From RI-231 sp041394905 (GTDB lineage: Bacteria; Acidobacteriota; Terriglobia; Bryobacterales; UBA6623), in the NCBI GenBank assembly GCA_041394905.1, contig JAWKHJ010000008.1:1-64000 (forward strand): a stretch of 64,000 bases of DNA, written 5' to 3'. The position numbers and the translations under genes are program-made. The notes under the pieces were generated by a model. The model saw only the letters and a list, made by a program, of their open reading frames with translations, ran no database searches and was not told where the DNA came from. Positions 8,392 to 18,156 of the stretch are shown in pieces; the first letter of the stretch is position 1, and every line of letters starts with the position of its first letter.

Positions 8392-9756
8392 ATGATCACC
8401 CGCCGCAAAGCCGTACAACTGATGGGCGCCGGATTCGGCCTCGTCGGCCTGGGCGATAGCCTGCGCGCCTCCTCCGGTCAAGGGCCGCACTTTGCGCCCA
8501 AAGCCAAGCAGGTCATCTTTCTCTACCTCAACGGCGGGCTCTCCCACATCGACAGCTTCGACCCCAAGCCCGAGCTCGACAAGCGCGATGGCCAGCCGAT
8601 GCCCGGTCCCAAGATCAAGACCGACCGCGCCTCGGGAGGGCTGATGAAGTCGCCCTTCGCGTTCAAGAAGTACGGCCAGAGCGGGATCGAGGTCTCGGAC
8701 ATTTTCCCCAAGATCGGCGAGCAGATCGACGACTTCCTCGTCGTGCGCTCGATGTACTCGGAGTCGGTGAACCATCTGCCTTCGATGCTGATGATGAACA
8801 CCGGCAACGCCTTGCGCGGGGGCTCGCGTCCATCGTTTGGCTCGTGGGTCACTTACGGTCTGGGGACGGAGAACGATAACCTGCCCGGCTACGTCGTGCT
8901 GTGTCCGGGGCAGCCCACCGGCGGCTCGCGCTTGTGGTCGGCGGCCTTCTTGCCCACGGCGCACCAAGGCGCGCTGATTCGCAATGACGCGAAGACCGCG
9001 GACCAGCTCATCCAGGATCTGGCCAACAAGAGCTACACCCTCGAAGAGCAGAAGCGCCAGCTCGACCTGCTTTCGAAGCTCGATTCCTCATTCCTCGGCC
9101 GCGTCGGCTACGATCCCAAGCTCGAGTCGAACATTGAGGCGATGGAGACGGCGTTCCGCATGCAGACCGAGGCGCCGGGCATTTTCGATCTATCGAAGGA
9201 ACCCGAGCATGTTCGAGCGCGGTACGGCGACGGCGATTTCGGACGCGGCTGTCTGATGGCGCTGCGCTTGGTCGAGGCCGGCGTGCGCGTGGTGCAGATC
9301 TACTACGGCAACGGCCAGCCGTGGGACAGCCACGACGACATCCTGGCGCAGAAGCATCACGCCGAGCAGTCCGACGGCCCGATTGCGGCCTTGGTACAGG
9401 ACCTGAAGGCGCGCGGCATGTTCGACGAGACGCTGGTGATTGTCGGCAGCGAGTTCGGCCGAACTCCGATGATCCAGAACTCGGGCACGGAGAAAGTGGG
9501 CCGCGGCCGTGACCACAACCCGCCGGGGTATTCGATCCTCATGGCCGGCGGCGGCATCAAGGGCGGCCAGGCCTATGGCGCCACCGACGACTTCGGCTAC
9601 AAGGCCGTCGAGAAACGCGTGAACCCGCATGACATGCACGCGACCGCGCTCCACCTGCTGGGCCTGGATCACACCAAGCTGACCTACCGCTACTCGGGCC
9701 GGGACTTCCGCCTCACCGACGTCGAAGGCAACATCATCCAAGACTGGCTAGCCTGA
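8392..9756 (+). CDS. DUF1501 protein, Tat-exported
   Basis: An intact 454-aa protein with a Tat-like N-terminus (ITRRKAVQLMGAGFGLVGL). DUF1501 proteins are related to the alkaline phosphatase/sulfatase fold. Visible family segments are FLYLNGGLSHIDSFDPKP, the FGSWVTYGLG block, WDSHDDI, GSEFGRTPMIQ and DMHATALHLLGLDH, with Asp and His residues in the places where that superfamily binds metal. No catalytic activity has been proved for the family. It is the second gene of an operon with the DUF1549/DUF1553 protein. It contrasts with its partner in having no frame break. Confidence 0.92.
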   Translation: MITRRKAVQLMGAGFGLVGLGDSLRASSGQGPHFAPKAKQVIFLYLNGGLSHIDSFDPKPELDKRDGQPMPGPKIKTDRASGGLMKSPFAFKKYGQSGIEVSDIFPKIGEQIDDFLVVRSMYSESVNHLPSMLMMNTGNALRGGSRPSFGSWVTYGLGTENDNLPGYVVLCPGQPTGGSRLWSAAFLPTAHQGALIRNDAKTADQLIQDLANKSYTLEEQKRQLDLLSKLDSSFLGRVGYDPKLESNIEAMETAFRMQTEAPGIFDLSKEPEHVRARYGDGDFGRGCLMALRLVEAGVRVVQIYYGNGQPWDSHDDILAQKHHAEQSDGPIAALVQDLKARGMFDETLVIVGSEFGRTPMIQNSGTEKVGRGRDHNPPGYSILMAGGGIKGGQAYGATDDFGYKAVEKRVNPHDMHATALHLLGLDHTKLTYRYSGRDFRLTDVEGNIIQDWLA

Positions 9757-9765
9757 TCGGGGCTG

Positions 9766-10785
9766 CTACTTCACCGCCAGCACCGCGTCCACCGCCCCGC
9801 CGGTCTTCGCCGTGCGCACTTCGCGGAAGCCGGTTTCTTTGAGCAGCCCTTCGTACTCCGCCGCCGTTCGCTCACGGCCTTCTGTGCAGATGAGCATGTT
9901 GAGCGACTGCAATTGCGAGGTCGCCGGCCCGTCCTTGGCCGGGTTGAGCAGCTTCTCGGCGAGCAGCAGCGCGCCGCCCGCCGGGAGCGCTTCGTAGGCG
10001 CGGCGCACCAGCACGCGCACCTTCTCCTCGGACCAATCGTGCAGGATGCGCCCCATCGCGTAGAGGTCGCCGAGCGGCAGCGCATCTTCGAAGAAGCTGC
10101 CGCCTGAGAAGGCGATGCGACCGCTCATGCCGGCGGCCTGCACGTGGCGCTCGGCGACAGGCTTCACCTTGGGCAGGTCGAAGACGACGCCCTGCATGTT
10201 GGGGTAGCGCTTGCAGGCTTCGATCGTCAGGTGGCCGGTGCCGCCTCCCAGGTCGACGAAGGTCTTGAAGCGCGAAAGGTCGAAGGCGGCGACGACGCGC
10301 GGCGAGGTGGTGACGCCGAAGCCGTGCATGCCTTTCAAAAAGACCTCCTTGTCCTCATCGGAGGAGAAGAAGTGGTCGAAGATGTCGTCCTTCGCGCCGA
10401 ATTCTTGTGTCCAGCGGTTCGTCCCTTCGTGCAGCGCGTCTTCGAGCCGCCCCCAGAGGCGGTAGAGGATGCGGTCGGAGTAGAGAATGTAGCCGGTGAG
10501 GGTCTCCGGGCTGCTGGTGAGCAGGAAGCGCTCGGCGGTGCGAGTATTGCGGTAGAGGCCCGCCGCATCGACGCTGAGCAGGCCCCGGGCGCAGAGGAAG
10601 CCGAGTAGGCGCTCGAGCGCATGCGGGACGCAGTCGGTTTCCGAGGCGAGATCGGCGCAACTAGAGGTGCGTCCGTCGAGGCGATCGAACAGGCCGAGCT
10701 GCACGGCGGTGAAGAGCGCTTTCGAGGCGCGGAAGCCGTCCATCAACGTAACGACGGCTTCGGATTCGGGATCGGAGCAGGGCAT
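9766..10785 (-). CDS. SAM-dependent O-methyltransferase (ASMT/OMT type)
   Basis: An N-terminal winged-helix dimerisation domain (FTAVQLGLFDRLDG, LERLLGFLCARGLL) is followed by a class I methyltransferase domain with SAM motif I FVDLGGGTGHL, the DLP segment after it, GRILHDWSEEKV (the LHDW motif of small-molecule O-methyltransferases) and AGGALLLAEKLLNP. The length, about 340 aa, is normal. The family methylates hydroxyl groups of secondary metabolites, and the substrate is not predictable here. The start is placed at ATG 10785, 7 nt from a TAGTAT hexamer; ATG 10794 overlaps that hexamer. The open frame extending to 11322 is antisense to moaB and is rejected. Confidence 0.85.
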   Translation of the reverse strand: MPCSDPESEAVVTLMDGFRASKALFTAVQLGLFDRLDGRTSSCADLASETDCVPHALERLLGFLCARGLLSVDAAGLYRNTRTAERFLLTSSPETLTGYILYSDRILYRLWGRLEDALHEGTNRWTQEFGAKDDIFDHFFSSDEDKEVFLKGMHGFGVTTSPRVVAAFDLSRFKTFVDLGGGTGHLTIEACKRYPNMQGVVFDLPKVKPVAERHVQAAGMSGRIAFSGGSFFEDALPLGDLYAMGRILHDWSEEKVRVLVRRAYEALPAGGALLLAEKLLNPAKDGPATSQLQSLNMLICTEGRERTAAEYEGLLKETGFREVRTAKTGGAVDAVLAVK

Positions 10786-10792
10786 CGGTCCC

Positions 10793-10802
10793 ATACTACA
10801 CT
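10793..10802. promoter_or_regulatory. Overlapping divergent -10 hexamers of the methyltransferase and moaB
   Basis: On the minus strand TAGTAT (10793-10798) points to the methyltransferase start at 10785. On the plus strand TACACT (10797-10802) points to moaB at 10813. The two hexamers share two bases, so polymerase binding to one should exclude the other. This is inferred from sequence only. Confidence 0.4.
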
Positions 10803-10812
10803 GGGGGCGTCG

Positions 10813-11329
10813 ATGCCTCCCGAGAGCTCCGCCCAACACAAGAAACAAGCCTCCAAACGCGGCCCCGTGACGGTCGCCGTGGTGACGGTGAGCGACACGC
10901 GCACCGAAGAGACCGACGTGAACGGCCGCTACCTGCGCGAGGCGATCGAAGCCGCCGGCCACCGGGTCCATTCGACGCGCATCGTCAAGGACGAGCCGGT
11001 CGAGGTCGAGGCCGCCCTCGACGAGCTCGTCGACGAAGCGGACGTCGACGCGGTCTTGTTCAATGGCGGCACGGGCGTCTCTCAGCGCGACCGGACGTAC
11101 GATGTGCTCGAGCGCAAGCTCGACAAGACGCTTCCCGGGTTCGGTGAGATTTTTCGCATGTTGAGCTGGGAACAAGTCGGCTCGGCGGCGATGCTGTCGC
11201 GCGCCACGGCGGGCGTTTGCCGAGGCAAGATCGTCGTCTCGACCCCGGGCTCGCCGGCGGCGGTCAAGCTGGCGTGGGAGAAGTTGATCGCGCCCGGCCG
11301 AGCACATGGTCTGGGAAGTCACGCGATGA
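10813..11329 (+). CDS. moaB: Molybdenum cofactor biosynthesis protein MoaB/MogA family (frame break near end)
   Basis: About 170 aa of the MoCF-binding fold: VAVVTVSDTRTEETDVNGRY, the FNGGTGVSQRDRTYD motif (GGTG with the conserved Asp), LPGFGEIFRMLSWEQVGSAAMLSRATAG and STPGSPAAVKLAWEKL. MoaB/MogA adenylylates molybdopterin before molybdenum insertion. The expected C-terminus (AEHMVWEVTR) appears in another frame, so an indel lies near 11295 and the natural stop is TGA 11327-11329; the uncorrected frame runs on to 11352. ATG 10813 follows TACACT by 10 nt. No molybdoenzyme gene is adjacent. Confidence 0.88.
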
Positions 11330-11348
11330 CCCGCCCCGCGCGGCTACA

Positions 11349-12720
11349 ATGAAGCCCGTGACGCTGCTCCGTTTCGCCGCTCTGGCCGCGCTATTTTGTC
11401 TACCACTTGCGCCGCAGATCCCAACGTCATCCTGATCCTTGCCGACGACCAAGGCTGGACCGGCACTTCGGTCGAGATGATTCCGGGGCGGTCGGATTCG
11501 AAGGCGACTTCTACGAGACGCCTGCGCTCGAGCGGCTTCGCCAAGGACGGGATGCGGTTCTCGGACGCGTACGCGCCGCACCGAATTGCTCGCCCACGCG
11601 GCTGGCCATCCAGACCGGCAAGAGCCCGGCGCACCTGCGCATGACCGACATCATCGGCCGCAACTCGGAGCGGCCGTTTTATGAAGGCCAGAAGCTGGTT
11701 CCGCCCGAGCACATCAACGAGATTCCGGCGAACGAGGTGACGATCGCCGAGTTCATCAAACAGCACAAGCCGAACTACGTCACCGGCCACTTCGGCAAGT
11801 GGCATCTAGCCGGCGGCGGCTGACCAAACATGGCTACGACGCGAGCGATGGCGAGACCTCGAACGCCGAGGGCTCGACGCCTTCGCCCGACCCGAAACGC
11901 ACGCCCTTCGTGACCGCGCGCGCGATCGAGTTCATGGAGCGCAACCAGGACAAACCGTTCTTCCTCCAGCTCTCCTACTATGCCGTCCATCTGCCGCTGC
12001 GGGCCTTTGGCGGCTCGATCGAGCGCTACAAGAAAGCCAAGCCCGGGGAGCGGCACAAGGACCCCGAGCACGCCGCGATGACGGACGACCTCGACGGCGG
12101 CGTCGGACTGATCCTGCAGACGGTCGAGCGGCTGGGCCTGACGGAAGACCTACATCATCTACACCTCCGACAACGGCTCCTACCTCGACGCCGGCGATCG
12201 GCGCGTGACGAGCAACCGCCCTCTGGCCGGGCAGAAGGCCTCGACGTGGGAGGGCGGCATCCGTGTGCCGCTGATCGTCACCGGCCCAGGCGTCACGCCG
12301 GGGATCACAAGCCGGGTGCCGGTGACCGGGCTCGACTTGTATCCGACGATCCGCGAGATGGTCGAGATCTTCCAGCCGCTGCCGCCGGGCCTGGAGGGGG
12401 GCAGCTTTGCCGGTCTGCTCTACGAGGGGGGCAAGGGCGAAGTCCGGCGCTGGCGCAAGGACCTGGTTTGGCACTTCCCGCACTATCAGGTCGACAAGGG
12501 CAACGCGCCCATGTCGTCGGTACGGCTAGGCGACTGGAAGCTCACCAAGTTCTACGAGACGGGCGAAGTGAAGCTGTTCAACCTGATGGACGACATTGGC
12601 GAAGAGATCGACCTGAGCAAGAAGAACCCCGACAAGGCGAAAGAGCTCGAAGAGCTGCTGACGGCGCACCTCAAGGCGATCGACGCGCCGATGGCGACGC
12701 CGAACCCGGATTACAAATAA
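11349..12720 (+). CDS. Exported arylsulfatase-type sulfatase (frame broken)
   Basis: After a short signal peptide (LLRFAALAALFCLPLA) the sulfatase fold starts with NVILILADDQGWTG. The CxPxR active-site motif is present as CSPTR near 11585-11600, where the Cys would be matured to formylglycine. GHFGKWHL, DNGSYLDAG and WEGGIRVPLIVTGPG follow, and the protein ends with a typical DWKLTKFYETG...LFNL tail. The frame shifts near 11410, 11500, 11530, 11580, 11820 and 12150. ATG 11349 overlaps a TACAAT hexamer; the in-frame GTG at 11358, 7 nt after it, may be the true start. The family removes sulfate from sulfated sugars or aryl esters. Confidence 0.88.
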
Positions 12721-12897
12721 GTCCCGCAGAGAGCAAATCGCGACAAAAGCGGGCATTTGCGGACTTGCGGCCGGGTGTCGGGTTGCGGCGGTTTCTCCTT
12801 TCAGTATCCAGGACGGGTGCAAGCGCAGCGGCGCAGTTGCAGCCGCAAGGTCCTGATAGAGAAACGAAAACAGAGCGGCAAACCGCTGTGATGGAGT
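12721..12897. other. Convergent intergenic spacer
   Basis: This is 177 nt between the sulfatase stop and the TonB receptor stop. A weak hairpin (ACAGAGCGG, loop CAAA, CCGCTGT) near 12872-12892 may serve as a terminator. I see no gene here. Confidence 0.4.
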
Positions 12898-15515
12898 TCA
12901 GAATCCGCTTCGACGGCGAAGCGGATGGTGCGCCCTTCGTTCAGGGTGTTCGTGATCGCGTTGAAGTTCGAGTCGGTGTGGCGGCCACTGGGTTCGGCGA
13001 ACTGCGGCGTGTTCAGGAAGTTGACCGATACTGCGCGGAAGGTGAGGTTGGCCTCCTGGCCGACGTTCAACGGCGCGAGTGCGGAAATTGATGACGTTGC
13101 GGATCGGGCCTTTGCGGAAGGTGACGGCCCAGTGTGCCGGCGCTGCCGGGTGTGAGGTAGCTGAAGGCTTCGCGCGGCAGCCGTTGGCGCGAGGTGTCCG
13201 GGTGGCCGATGGTGCGCCCGAGGATGGACAGGTCGAGGATGTTGGGACGGTCTCCGAAGGTGCCGTCGGCGTTGCCGTAGCCGGGGCGTCTGAGCCGACC
13301 TCGATGTTGAACGGAGTTCCGGATTTGACCAGCGACACGGTCGAGAAGGTCCAGCGGCCGAGCACGGTGTGGAGCGCGCCGGAGCCGCGACCGATTTGCG
13401 GCGTCAGGTAGCTGACCCGGAACAGCGCCGCGTGCGGTTGATCGAAACGGCCGAGAGCTTTCAGATCGCTGTGGATGTCGTGCGAGGTCTGGCTGCGCGA
13501 GCGCCACGCGTCGTTCCCGGCGGCGGTGTTGGTGTAGTCGGTCCCGAGGTCCATCAGCTTCGAGAACCAGTAGGATCCGTCGAGGGTGAGGCCCCGCCAG
13601 GGGGACGCGCACTTCCACGCGGGCGGCGTCATAGTAGCCGCGCGAGGCGTTCAGATGCGCCGCTCTTCGGCGAACGAAGTGTCGAGCCGACGCTCATTGA
13701 CGGTTGCGAGCGTGGCCGGAATGCCGTCGACGAGCTCGGCGCGATTGAGATACCACTGCGAGAGCAGCTTGGGCGAGCGGCTGCCGACGTAGCCTAGCGA
13801 GAGGTTCCAGCCCCGCGAGGGCTCGAGCTCCCAGCTGAAGTTGTACTGCATCGAATAGGGCGCCGCGAGCTCGGGGTCGAGGTTGTAGCGGACGCTCTGC
13901 ACGCCGGCAAGATTGCTCGGGTCGAAGCCGGCGAGCGGGTCGACGAGATTCGGCTGCTGGATGATCTGTTTGACGTTGCCCGGCGCGTTGTAGCGCCCTT
14001 GCTGGTAGGTGACCGGGAGCAGCGTGGCGTAGTGGATGCCGAAGGCGGCGCGGATCAACCCAAGGCTCGGCGGCAAGCGATAGGCGAAGCCAAACGTCGG
14101 CGCCAAGTTGTTGCAATCGCAATCGTATGGAACCGGATCGAGATGGTTCACTTCCGACGGCGCGCCCATCAGCTCGTAGCGCAACCCGACCGAGAGATCG
14201 AGCTTCGTGCTTGCGCGCCAGTGGTCGCCGAAGTAGATTTCGCCCGACCAGTCGCGATAGCCGCGGTGCACGTCGCCAATGGCGATGAAATAGGTGTTCG
14301 GCAGGCCGAGGCGGAAGTTCGTAATGGCGTCGTTGCCGAACGCATTGCCAAAGGAGATGGAGCCGCGGTGCGTGTCCGCCTCGAAGCCGTTGGTCTGACG
14401 ACGCGCCAAGCCGCCGCCGAAGGTGAGACTGTGAGCGCCGAGGTTGCGACGCAGCAGCGCACCGTAACGGTAGCGATTCTCCGCGCGGTCGATGGGGATG
14501 GTGGACGCGGTCCCCAGGCTGGTGAGCACGCTCGAGATGTTGACCGTGGGGGCGCTACCGTCGCCGGGCTGCACGAACAAGGAACCGATCCGCTGGAATT
14601 GGGCGCTGAGGTTGAGCGTGCTGTCGGCGGAGGCTGCGCGTGTAGGTGGTGGTCGCGGTGTGGCTGCGCGTGGTCGTGTCCGGGTTCTGGATCTTGACGA
14701 GCTGGAAGGCGTCGACGCTGCTTCGGGTAGGAGTACGAGACGTGATGTGGTGGCTGTCGGCCCAGTTTTGGTCGAAGATGCCGGCGGCGGAATCGTCGTT
14801 GATGGCCTGTGGCGAGTTGGTGTTGAGCATCCGCTGATCGATGTCAGTGCGGTTGGGCAACTCGTCGGGGAAGAGCGAGAGCAGCTCTTGCACTTTCACG
14901 CGCAGCAAGGGATCGGTCGTGAGCGGCGTGCGCTCGTCGGGGCGCGGCACCAGCACGTTTCCGTTGACGTTGCCCCGAATGCGGCGCTGCGAGCCGGAGA
15001 GCGTCACGGCGCCGCCTTCCCAAAGGTTCGTTGTGACCGAAGCGCCATAGTCGTTCTCACGAGCCGGCTTCACTGGACCGACCTGGAAGAACGAGCGCGC
15101 ACTCAAAATGCTGTTGAGGTGCGCCCAGTGCAGGTTGCCGTGCAGCGACGACGCCGATAGCGGCGAGAGGTGGATGGGCGAGTCTGGCGGCGTGCCGAAT
15201 CGCCAGTAATTTTCTCGGGGGCGAAGTTGTCGATGATCGTGGCGCTCGTGCCTAGGCGGATCGCAACCTCTTTGAAGGCGTTGTTGTCATCAGGTCGAAC
15301 TGGACGTTCTCGTTGCGGCGGCTTTCGCCTGCGTCGGTTTCGGCTTGGCCGAGTAAATTGACGCCGACGGCTTCGGCGTCGCCTTCGGTGACATCGGAAG
15401 CAGTTTCCGCAACGGAGGAGGGGGCTTCGGCGGCGACAGGTGCTGACTCTTCCGCCGTCTGGGCGGGGAGAAGCGAAGCAAAAATTAGGAGGAGCGTGAG
15501 GCGCGGGACGGGCAC
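12898..15515 (-). CDS. TonB-dependent outer-membrane receptor, acidobacterial type (heavily frame broken)
   Basis: Stitching the frames from GTG 15515 gives a signal peptide (LTLLLIFASLLPAQ), a Glu/Ala-rich linker, and the block NLLGQAETDAGESRRNENVQF with NNAFKEVAIRLGTSATII. I recognise that block as typical of large acidobacterial TonB receptors. Outer-membrane barrel repeats follow (WSGEIYFGDHWRASTKLDLS, LSVGLRYELMGAPSEVN, NLAPTFGFAYRLPPSLGLIRA, PYSMQYNFSWELEPSRGWNL). The C-terminus reads FNAITNTLNEGRTIRFAVE. At least eight frame changes are needed, near 15290, 15205, 14640, 13650, 13285, 13130, 13085 and 12905. The ligand is unknown. The convergent sulfatase suggests sulfated-glycan use, which is an inference. 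Confidence 0.82.
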
Positions 15516-15569
15516 AGTTGGAAAAGGCCAGTTTAGCGCGCGCAACGGGCGGCCGGCCTCTCGGCAGCG

Positions 15570-16602
15570 CTACATCTGGGCGGTCTTGAGGGTGGCCAAG
15601 CTTTCGTGCAGGGCGTCTTCGATGCGGACAGCGACCTTGCCGCGGAGCAAGCTCCGCGGCCACTCGGATGGCGTTCTTGATGGCGTTGGTGTTCGAGCGC
15701 CCGTGGCGGATAGGACAGACACCCTTGACGCCGAGCAGCGGAGCGCCGCCGTACTCGGAGTAGTCTACGCGCTTGCGGAAGTCTTCGAAGGCTTCCTTGG
15801 CGAGGACGTAGCCGATCTTGCGTTGCACGGTCTTCTCGAGCGATTCCTTGAGGATCTGGCGGATGGCCGCGACCAGACCTTCGCTGACCTTCAGGGCGAC
15901 GTTGCCGATGAAGCCGTCGCAGACGACGACATCAGCGATGCCGGAGTAGAGATCGCGGCCCTCGACGTTGCCGATGTAATTGAGCGGCAGCTCACGCAGC
16001 AATGGAGCTGAGAGCTTCGTGAGCTCGTTGCCCTTGTGCTCTTCCTCGCCAATCGAGAGCAGGCCGACGCGCGGGTTGCTGCAACCGCAGATGGTGCGCG
16101 AGTAGATCGAGCCCATTACGGCGAACTGCGCAAGCATCTCCGGCGTCGAATCGACATTGGCGCCGACGTCGACGACGACGGTCCAAGTGTCGGTGAGGGT
16201 AGGGAAGACCTGCGCCAGGGCAGGGCGCTTGACGCCGGGGACGACGCCCATGACAGTCTTGGCCACGGCCATGCAGGCGCCGGTGTTGCCGGCCGAGATC
16301 ATGCCATGAGCATGGCCATCGCGGACCTCGCGGGCGGCCACGCGCACCGAGGCGTCACGCTTGTTGCGTAGCGCCTTTGACGCCGAGTCCTCCATCGTGA
16401 TGACTTCGGTGGCGTTGACGACCTCGATGGGAAGGGATCCGGCGCGGGCGCGATACAGCTCCGCCTTGAGGACGTCCTCGGGGCCGCACAACAGCACCCG
16501 AACGCCAAACTCACGAGCGGCGAGAATTGCGCCTTCGACTTCCGTCGAGGGCGAGCTGTCGCCGCCCATCGCGTCGACGGCGATCGTGACCTGATCCGGC
16601 AC
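15570..16602 (-). CDS. plsX: Phosphate acyltransferase PlsX (frame break near end)
   Basis: PlsX makes acyl-phosphate from acyl-ACP, the first step of the PlsX/PlsY route to phosphatidic acid. Family sequence runs from IAVDAMGGDSSP through GMISAGNTGACMA, GANVDSTPEML, VGLLSIGEEEHKGNEL, VVCDGFIGNVALKVSEG and YSEYGGAPLLGVKG, then SNTNAIKNAIRVAAEL. The last stretch (KVAVRIEDALHESLATLKTAQM) is in another frame because of one extra C near 15645; the stop is TAG 15570-15572. The start is GTG 16602 (VPDQVTIAVDAMGG). It is third in yceD-rpmF-plsX, a common bacterial order, but fabH does not follow; a TonB receptor does. Confidence 0.95.
15634..15655. repeat. Perfect 22-nt inverted repeat at the plsX indel
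   Basis: GCCGCGGAGC and GCTCCGCGGC flank TT, forming a perfect 10-bp stem inside plsX. The base whose removal restores the plsX frame lies in the right arm, so the extra base is what perfects the hairpin. This fits a hairpin-associated sequencing or replication error. Confidence 0.6.
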
Positions 16603-16658
16603 GGCTGGCTATTATCGCGCGGAAGCGCGTGAAAGGGAAAGGATAACCGGAGAGCCGG

Positions 16659-16841
16659 CTATTCCGTTTCGACCTCGATGACCTCGCGGTCGCGGTAGTA
16701 CCCGCACTCGGTGCAGACGCGATGCGGCAACTTGTCCGCGCCGCACTGCTGGCAGGTGGTGGTCGAGCGCGTTGTCAGAAAGTCGTGCGCCCGACGCTTG
16801 GAGGTGCGGGCCTTGGAATGTCTGCGCTTTGGATTTGGCAT
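16659..16841 (-). CDS. rpmF: 50S ribosomal protein L32
   Basis: A complete 60-aa protein with the standard N-terminus MPNPKRRHSKARTSKRRAHD and a zinc ribbon with two CxxC pairs (CQQCG and CTECGYY), so it is the zinc-binding C+ form. It lies 13 nt after yceD and 56 nt before plsX on the same strand. The acidic tail (EVIEVETE) is a normal variation. Confidence 0.98.
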   Translation of the reverse strand: MPNPKRRHSKARTSKRRAHDFLTTRSTTTCQQCGADKLPHRVCTECGYYRDREVIEVETE

Positions 16842-16854
16842 GGCTTCGTCTCTC

Positions 16855-17409
16855 TCAGCTCGGTTTGTTGTCGTCGAGCTTCAATTTTCGCAACGCATCC
16901 CTGCGGGAATCGGCGAAGTCCTCCTGGCAATCGCAGCGCTCCTCATTGAGGTTGGCGCCGCACTGGGGGCACAGCCCCTTGCAGTCCTCACGGCAAAGCT
17001 CCCGAATGGGGAGCCATAAACTCACTTGTTCGCGAACCGCGTCGCCCAAGGGCAGACCCGGCTCTTCATAAAACCCAATGTCGACATCGTCGCTCGTTAT
17101 AGCCCTCTCTTCGCTCGTGGCGATTTCCGCCATCGGGTAGAAGTAGAGGTCGAGCGCGCCTTTGACCTCGTGCTGGATGGGCTCGAGGCAGCGGGCGCAG
17201 CTGTTCTCGGCCTTGCCCTCAATCTTCCCGCCCACGTGGATGACACGTGTGTGGTTGCGATCCAGCAACTCGGCGTACCCTTCGGCGCGCAATGGCTCGG
17301 CGAGCCGCCAGTTGTCGGGAAAGCTTAGATCTTTGGGAGCGAAGGTTGCGTCGAACTCAATACGTCGACGCTCCAGCTCGTGGACGTCGAGAAACAGCGA
17401 TTTGCCCAC
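16855..17409 (-). CDS. yceD: YceD/DUF177 family protein
   Basis: A 184-aa member of the DUF177 family, almost always found directly upstream of rpmF and linked to 23S rRNA accumulation. The core CARCLEPIQHEVKGALDLYF and the C-terminal CREDCKGLCPQCGANLNEERCDC cluster give six or more cysteines and suggest metal binding. The start is GTG 17409. A TATACT hexamer about 25 nt upstream may be its -10. It is the first gene of yceD-rpmF-plsX. Confidence 0.9.
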   Translation of the reverse strand: MGKSLFLDVHELERRRIEFDATFAPKDLSFPDNWRLAEPLRAEGYAELLDRNHTRVIHVGGKIEGKAENSCARCLEPIQHEVKGALDLYFYPMAEIATSEERAITSDDVDIGFYEEPGLPLGDAVREQVSLWLPIRELCREDCKGLCPQCGANLNEERCDCQEDFADSRRDALRKLKLDDNKPS

Positions 17410-17547
17410 TCAATTCTCTATCCCCCTGAGTATACGACGGGTTGGGGGCGGCTGTCACGGGTAAGGACATAGCGCGGGAAGTCGATCGCTCTTTATGTTG
17501 TGAAGTACTTGACATTGTTTTCGTCGTTGGGTTAGCCTCGTTTTCGG

Positions 17548-18156
17548 ATGGCTTCCCCGCAGCCCATGCCGCCTCGCCCGGAGCCTGTCGTGCTGCACGA
17601 CAAGGCGATGGACAACCTGCGCTTCATCCGCGAGACGATGGAACGCTCGGCGGTGTTCACGGCTGTGCCCGGCTGGGGCGCGGTCGGCGTCGGCGGGATT
17701 GGGCTAACAGCAGCGGCGTTTGGCTCGCGGCAGGCGACCCCGGAAGCGTGGTTGGCGGTGTGGTTGGCGGCTGCGGCTTTGGCTGCGACCGCGGCGGGCG
17801 TCTCGATGGGGCGTAAGATTGGCCGGTCGCCGCAACCTTCGTCGCGTCCGCTGCGCAATTTCACCTTGGGGCTGTTGCCGCCGGCGGCGGCTGGGGCGCT
17901 GTTGACGGTGGCGCTTTGGCAGGCCGGGGCGTTCGAGTTGATTCCGGCGGTTTGGCTGCTCACCTATGGCGCGGGCATCATGACGGGAGGGGCGTTCTCA
18001 GTGAAGGCCGTTCCGGTGATGGGTTTGACGTTCATGGCGCTGGGCGCGGCGGCGCTGTTCGTTCCGCCGGGCTGGGCCGACTGGCTGTTAGGTGCGGGCT
18101 TTGGGGCGACCCATGTCGTGTTCGGGTTGGTGATCGCGAGGAAATATGGCGGCTGA
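17548..18156 (+). CDS. Multi-pass membrane protein paired with a regulator
   Basis: A 202-aa protein with a short soluble N-terminus (HDKAMDNLRFIRETMERS) and about six predicted membrane segments, such as AWLAVWLAAAALAATAAGV, LGLLPPAAAGALLTVALW and VMGLTFMALGAAALFV. No catalytic motif is visible and I cannot name a family. Its last 11 nt overlap the winged-helix regulator that follows (the ATGGCGGCTGA junction), so the two are translationally coupled, and the regulator probably controls or responds to this protein. A TTGACA at 17509 could be the -35, but the -10 is poor. The frame is intact. Confidence 0.75.
   Translation: MASPQPMPPRPEPVVLHDKAMDNLRFIRETMERSAVFTAVPGWGAVGVGGIGLTAAAFGSRQATPEAWLAVWLAAAALAATAAGVSMGRKIGRSPQPSSRPLRNFTLGLLPPAAAGALLTVALWQAGAFELIPAVWLLTYGAGIMTGGAFSVKAVPVMGLTFMALGAAALFVPPGWADWLLGAGFGATHVVFGLVIARKYGG

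Noticed and set aside
9766..11322. A 518-aa open frame that would extend the methyltransferase N-terminus by 178 residues
   Set aside because: The extra part is antisense to moaB, has no homology, and the methyltransferase family start fits ATG 10785.
15103..16602. A 499-aa open frame joining plsX to the TonB receptor
   Set aside because: After codon 315 the frame leaves PlsX because of an extra base, then runs through the intergenic gap into the receptor. It is an artefact of the indel.
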